DNA of 64,000 bases from Sediminispirochaeta bajacaliforniensis DSM 16054. Its GTDB lineage: Bacteria > Spirochaetota > Spirochaetia > DSM-16054 > Sediminispirochaetaceae. The stretch spans positions 52,471-116,470 of the forward strand of contig NZ_KB899422.1 in assembly GCF_000378205.1 (NCBI RefSeq), written 5' to 3'. The notes beneath the pieces were generated by a model that searched no databases, was not told where the DNA came from, and worked only from the letters and a program-made list of their open reading frames with translations. Made by a program: the position numbers and the translations under genes. Positions 60,475-64,000 of the stretch are shown here, piece after piece (within the stretch, counting starts at the first letter, position 1; the number at the start of each line of letters is the position of its first letter).

Positions 60475-62181
60475 ATGATACTGCTTAATATACACATAAA
60501 GAGAAATAAGCTCCTGCTCCTTTGCTGCCTGCTCCTTCTTGTAATAACGGCTTCGGGCGATGAGCTTCGAAAGGTGCGGGTCCAACTTAAATGGACACAC
60601 CAGTTTCAGTTTGCCGGTTTCTATGCGGCAATAGATCAATGCTATTATGCAAAGAGAGGTTTGGAAGTAGAACTGAGGGAGGGAAACCCGGCGATAAGTC
60701 CAACCGATGAGGTAGTCTCCCGGAGAGCAGATTTCGGTATCAATACGACCGACCTTATTGTCCATAGATCCCTTGGCAAGCCAATCGTTATTCTTGCACC
60801 AATATTCCAACATAGTTCGCAGGTGGTAGCGGTCAGCGGAAAATCGGACATCTATGCCCCCTGTGATCTTGAAGGGAAAAGCCTGATGCTTTCGGGAGAC
60901 GGTGAAGCATCAATCCTGGCGATGTTTAGGTCTCAAGGAATCACAGATATCAGTATCATACCTCACAGCTGGGATATCATGGACCTGGTAAACGGAAAGG
61001 TCGATGCAATGAGTGTATACCTCACAGGGGAAGTGTACACCCTTCGCCGGTTAAAACTACCCTTCCGCATTCTTCGCCCGGAAAACTACGGGATAGATTT
61101 CTACGGTGATGTCCTTTTCACCAGTGAAGCCCTAGCAACCGAGGATGCCGACCTCGTCAATCGATTTCTCACTGCAACCTTGGATGGATGGCATTATGCG
61201 CTCAAGAACAAGGAAGCCATGATGGATCTTATTATTGAAAAATACGGCTACCATGATAGTCTGGAACGCCTCAGATACGAATCGGATATGATTTCCACCC
61301 TCATGGGTGAGGGGATTGTCCGACCAGGGCACTCCAGTCCATCACGATGGCAACACATCATCGATACCTATGACTCTCTTGACATGCTTAGTCGAGCGGT
61401 GGATATCAAGGAAATGGTTTTTCAACGAAGTCCGAAACTTTCACATAAGCAAGGAACGTCAATATTCCTGCTCTTAACGGCATTTCTTGCTCTTTTCCTG
61501 TTTTTCGTATCGTCCAAGTTTTTTACCGGCACACTTTGGCGCAAGATGGAACATAAGGTCGGAAGGCAATACGAACTTGATACGTTCATCAAGTTCGGCT
61601 TTCTCACCAGTATAGAACTGCCGCAGACAGTACACCGCCGGGTTATCGATAATCTTCAGATTATCGATCATATCATTCCAGCTGCAGAATCAGTCACACA
61701 CAAAAACAGTCGGCATGAAAATCGTAAAAATATAGAACTCATAGATCTCTGTTCCTATCTGCATGATCTTGTCAGCCTGACCGACAGGAATTTCAATGCA
61801 GAGGAAAGCAGAACAATAGTTGACATTCCCCGTTTTCCGGTTATCGTGCCCATCGAACTGGCTGTCCCCATAGGACTCATTACCGTCGAACTCCATACAA
61901 ACGCCCTGAAACACACCTCTGCCAAAGAAGGGAAAATCAGGATCACGTTAAAACAGGAAGAAAAAGAAATTTGCACGCTTTCGGTCGGAGACAGTGGGCC
62001 AGGTGTGGATGAAAAGCTTTTTCATCATAAGCGGACAAAAACAACTGGCCTGCCACTTATCCAATTATTGACCAAACAGATAGGCGGCAGCCTTGAAGTT
62101 TCCAGCCGTAACGGTACATCGATCACTCTCCGATTTCCCCTAAGAAAGCAGAAGGAAAAGACAATCGGTATCCGTTCTTGA
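60475..62181 (+). CDS. Sensor histidine kinase with NMT1/THI5-like input domain
   Basis: 568 residues from the ATG at 60475. An N-terminal signal/anchor, then a periplasmic NMT1/THI5-like binding domain (about 30-290, VQLKWTHQFQFAGFYAAID and SDIYAPCDLEGKSLML), one span near 325-343, a short HisKA_2-type helix with the phosphate-acceptor His387 in PQTVHRRVIDNLQIID, and an HATPase domain with VELHTNALKHT, VGDSGPGVDE and TTGLPLIQLL. It looks like a receptor that binds a pyrimidine- or thiamine-like ligand. A partner response regulator is not found in the window. Confidence 0.87.
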   Translation: MILLNIHIKRNKLLLLCCLLLLVITASGDELRKVRVQLKWTHQFQFAGFYAAIDQCYYAKRGLEVELREGNPAISPTDEVVSRRADFGINTTDLIVHRSLGKPIVILAPIFQHSSQVVAVSGKSDIYAPCDLEGKSLMLSGDGEASILAMFRSQGITDISIIPHSWDIMDLVNGKVDAMSVYLTGEVYTLRRLKLPFRILRPENYGIDFYGDVLFTSEALATEDADLVNRFLTATLDGWHYALKNKEAMMDLIIEKYGYHDSLERLRYESDMISTLMGEGIVRPGHSSPSRWQHIIDTYDSLDMLSRAVDIKEMVFQRSPKLSHKQGTSIFLLLTAFLALFLFFVSSKFFTGTLWRKMEHKVGRQYELDTFIKFGFLTSIELPQTVHRRVIDNLQIIDHIIPAAESVTHKNSRHENRKNIELIDLCSYLHDLVSLTDRNFNAEESRTIVDIPRFPVIVPIELAVPIGLITVELHTNALKHTSAKEGKIRITLKQEEKEICTLSVGDSGPGVDEKLFHHKRTKTTGLPLIQLLTKQIGGSLEVSSRNGTSITLRFPLRKQKEKTIGIRS

Positions 62182-62212
62182 AACAACGATGCTAAGGGAG
62201 CACATTGCAGAG

Positions 62213-63049
62213 ATGAATCAGCGTCGAATAAGCATTCTTTGTCTTTCCGTAGGTTTCGCCCTCGTCTCTTGTAGCGTGGATATCGACTTTCCCGAGCGCT
62301 ACGCCCTGGTCTACGGAGTGGCCGACTACCCCGATGGCTATAAAGATCTCAATTATACCGACGATGATGCAGAGAGTATGTGGGATTTGCTTGAAGAGAA
62401 GGGCTACACCGTTATTAGCAAAACCAACAGTGAAGTTACCGCATCCGCCATTCAGGAGGATATCGAGGGCCTTGATGTGCCGAAAAACGCTCTTTTACTT
62501 TTCTACTTTTCCGGGCACGGTACCTCCGATGATGATGAATCCTATATCGTCTGTTACGATGATACAGGATCGGATGTAGCTTTTATCAGCGGTACCACCC
62601 TTGGCTCCTGGCTCGCCGAGGTTCCCTGCAATAAGAAGGTTGTGATTCTCGATTCCTGCCATGCGGCGGGCCTCATTGGAGAAGGCTATTCGGTAGACGG
62701 GTATCCCGACGACTGGGACGGAGGCAGCAGCTTTGCCTTCTCGCTCAGCGAAACCATAGCAAACTACTTCTCCTCTCCCTCGGCGAACGGAATCTCCTAT
62801 GACGAGGCCATCGTACTTGCCGCTGCGGGAAGTGATGAAGAAAGCTTTGAAGGAGGGGGCATTGGACACGGTTATTTTACCTACGGCCTGCTTCGGGGAG
62901 CGGTCCACGGCGACGACGATGGGGACGGATACATATCGACCCTGGAGCTCTACGACTATGCCAGAGGCATAGTGTTTAACGATGGCGCGTATTACTTGCC
63001 CCACATCTCGGGAGGCCCTGTCGACTTTATTCTTTTCGAGGCGAAGTAG
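62213..63049 (+). CDS. Caspase-like (C14) lipoprotein peptidase
   Basis: 278 residues. The lipobox FALVSC puts the lipid Cys at residue 20, so the protein is outside the cytoplasm. The rest is one caspase fold: YALVYGVADYP at 30-40, catalytic His102 in YFSGHGT and Cys149 in ILDSCHAAG. A Ca-loop-like stretch, DDDGDGYIST, lies near residue 242. Bacterial metacaspases cleave after Arg or Lys. The start at 62213 keeps a plausible signal; an ATG at 62189 adds eight residues. It follows the histidine kinase, 7-31 bp downstream. Confidence 0.87.
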   Translation: MNQRRISILCLSVGFALVSCSVDIDFPERYALVYGVADYPDGYKDLNYTDDDAESMWDLLEEKGYTVISKTNSEVTASAIQEDIEGLDVPKNALLLFYFSGHGTSDDDESYIVCYDDTGSDVAFISGTTLGSWLAEVPCNKKVVILDSCHAAGLIGEGYSVDGYPDDWDGGSSFAFSLSETIANYFSSPSANGISYDEAIVLAAAGSDEESFEGGGIGHGYFTYGLLRGAVHGDDDGDGYISTLELYDYARGIVFNDGAYYLPHISGGPVDFILFEAK

Positions 63050-63057
63050 GACACAAG

Positions 63058-63696
63058 CTACAGCGGTTTCCCATTTAAAAGGGCGAGGAGCAACTCTTCC
63101 AGTGTCTCATTCCACATCCCCTCCTTGTACCAAAGAGCCATCTCTTCAAGAAAACTACGGTACAGTCGCCCGAACTCCTTCTCCGCCTCGCGATCACCAT
63201 CTTTTATCGCATAGAGTTCCATCATTCTGGGATGCTCCTCTTTCCAGCGCTCCTTCATTTCGCCCACCTTGGCAGGAGCCTCAACCCATCTGGCAAGCTC
63301 CTTTCCCTGACCGTCCCAGAGCGATATGACAGGTATATGGTCTACCCCGTCTGCAAGATAGCGTTTATGTAGTTCAGGAGCCTTCTCCCGACTAAAAAGC
63401 CGGAAGGGAATTCCGCATTTTTGAAAGAAGCTTCTCAAGATGGGGAGATTACAGGCCCAGTCGCCGCACCACGGCTCACTAAATGCGGAAGCCCTGACCT
63501 CTTCCATTCGGAGATTTCTTAAAGCCACAGCCTCTCTTAGTTTATCGACAAAGCGCTCCGGTGCATCTGCCTCCCGGACAAGGGCGCGAACAAGAGATCG
63601 GTAGAAACGAAGCGTTTCGAGGTAGTCATCTATCTCCACACCGGTAAAAAAGATCTCATCGGTCATATAGCTAAGTGATTTCATGTCATTAATCAT
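63058..63696 (-). CDS. Thioredoxin-like protein
   Basis: 212 residues. A thioredoxin-type fold is suggested by SEPWCGDWACNLPILRSF with a Cys-Gly-Asp-Trp-Ala-Cys spacing that differs from CxxC, and by HIPVISLWDGQGKELARW with the cis-Pro. It lacks a signal peptide, so it is cytosolic. The C-terminal ~60 residues are helical. The start is uncertain: ATG at 63696 or 63684; the latter lies 7 bp after TATGAT. It converges on the caspase-like gene. Confidence 0.78.
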   Translation of the reverse strand: MINDMKSLSYMTDEIFFTGVEIDDYLETLRFYRSLVRALVREADAPERFVDKLREAVALRNLRMEEVRASAFSEPWCGDWACNLPILRSFFQKCGIPFRLFSREKAPELHKRYLADGVDHIPVISLWDGQGKELARWVEAPAKVGEMKERWKEEHPRMMELYAIKDGDREAEKEFGRLYRSFLEEMALWYKEGMWNETLEELLLALLNGKPL

Positions 63697-63759
63697 ACTA
63701 TTCTTTGGCGTAGGAAAATATAGCTACTGTCCGGAATCGTGGTGAAAAATGAATAAAAT

Positions 63760-63806
63760 CTCCTTTTCTCGTAGTTACTTATAGTAAGAACTACCAGAAA
63801 AAGGAG
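63760..63806 (+). promoter_or_regulatory. Hairpin covering the transposase ribosome site
   Basis: CTCCTTTT (63760-63767) pairs with AAAAGGAG (63799-63806); CT with AG after a one-base bulge; GTAGTT (63771-63776) with AACTAC (63789-63794); and CTTA with TAAG at the tip (63778-63788, loop TAG). The right arm ends with AAGGAG (63801-63806), the ribosome site 7 bp before the ATG at 63814. Transcripts that read in from outside would fold and hide it, a control known from IS10, IS200 and others. Confidence 0.7.
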
Positions 63807-63813
63807 TTTTTCC

Positions 63814-64000
63814 ATGTTCCATCCCCCCTTCTGCCCCAATCCCCATTGCCTCAACCACTTCTCTCCAAAAGGCCACTGGTTCTTTAGAACAGGCTCCTAC
63901 TCAACCAAAACCTCCCCCCGCATCCAAAAGTTCAAATGCAAAACCTGCCACCTCTCCTTCTCCACCCGCACCTTCAGCATCGACTACTGGACCCATTTCC
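63814..64000 (+). CDS. Transposase-like zinc-ribbon protein, 5' part
   Basis: 62 residues to the window end, frame open. Four Cys form a zinc-ribbon pattern: CPNPHC near the start, then CKTC about 36 residues later, with a basic stretch and FSTRTFSIDYW following. Such N-terminal ribbons with IQKFKCKTC are found in IS-encoded transposases, where the ribbon binds the element ends. 43 of the 62 codons end in C, unlike neighbouring genes. The catalytic part lies beyond the window, so the family cannot be named. Confidence 0.6.
   Translation, partial: MFHPPFCPNPHCLNHFSPKGHWFFRTGSYSTKTSPRIQKFKCKTCHLSFSTRTFSIDYWTHF

Larger units (their letters stand above)
63720..64000 (+). mobile_element. Probable insertion sequence, left part only
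   Basis: The last ~280 bp carry a hairpin-controlled gene for a transposase-type zinc-ribbon protein with base composition unlike the rest of the window. The left inverted-repeat end could not be identified and the right end is outside the window, so the left boundary is a guess. Confidence 0.4.

Noticed and set aside
1..64000. tRNA, rRNA and CRISPR arrays
   Set aside because: I scanned the intergenic gaps and found no cloverleaf, rRNA-like or regularly repeated sequence. A tRNAscan/CRISPR finder would settle this.

Overview
The window looks like chromosomal DNA of a free-living anaerobic spirochaete, probably of the Spirochaeta/Sediminispirochaeta type. Pointers are a long pyrophosphate-dependent phosphofructokinase, many lipoproteins, a large methyl-accepting chemotaxis protein plus a stand-alone CheW, FabV as enoyl reductase, and several small or lipoprotein genes of a kind I associate with spirochaetes. 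The species assignment is inference. Coding density is very high: the longest stretch without a gene is about 270 bp (10914-11182, a divergent promoter region). I found no rRNA, tRNA or CRISPR array.

Layout. 1-5113: 3' part of galactokinase, PPi-phosphofructokinase with a clean terminator, and a large unrecognised lipoprotein. 5129-10913 (minus): an inducible carbohydrate operon reading binding protein, two ABC permeases, ROK kinase, GlmS-like SIS isomerase and RpiR regulator, with its promoter and a candidate operator at 10963-11009. A chemoreceptor gene lies divergent to it. 13296-17785 (minus): acyl-CoA ligase, secreted transglutaminase-like protein, YhbY and an iron-type alcohol dehydrogenase. 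17889-20589: ftsH facing an aminoacyl-tRNA-protein transferase gene, with overlapping 3' ends. 20677-28422 (plus): hisD-folC-hisC-macro-rqcH-AMMECR1-membrane protein. 28391-33410 (minus): murC-yicC-cmk-rpoZ-miaA-fecR. 33463-36415 (plus): a candidate structured ncRNA, then yihY and a CapA-like lipoprotein. 36522-39158 (minus): pyridoxal kinase, HAD phosphatase, nucleosidase and a tiny zinc-ribbon protein. 39265-43602: phosphohexomutase, a MutY-like glycosylase, a PerM-type permease and CheW.

43690-53178 is a fatty-acid synthesis island: accBCDA on the minus strand and fabH-fabD-fabG-fabF-fabZ-fabV on the plus strand, fired from one shared control region. It supplies malonyl-CoA and a full type II elongation cycle but carries no acyl carrier protein gene. 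53202-58817 holds a cupin/HTH regulator, a TrmJ-like methyltransferase, a class III nucleotide cyclase, a DUF445 membrane protein and an SH3 lipoprotein. 58854-63696 is a more accessory stretch: a small exported protein, a 63-residue GspE-N-like protein, a TrkA-C membrane protein with a K+-pore-like motif, an NMT1/THI5-like sensor histidine kinase, a lipoprotein caspase-like peptidase and a thioredoxin-like protein. The window ends inside what looks like an insertion sequence, whose transposase ribosome site is locked in a long hairpin.

The most unusual signals are these. Five genes (ftsH, murC, pgm-like, mutY, 56522) have a -35/-10 pair exactly 6 bp before the ATG and no Shine-Dalgarno, which predicts leaderless mRNAs. 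The miaA frame has no ATG, GTG or TTG before its P-loop. A terminator-ended ~185-nt structured transcript without a gene lies between murC and yihY.
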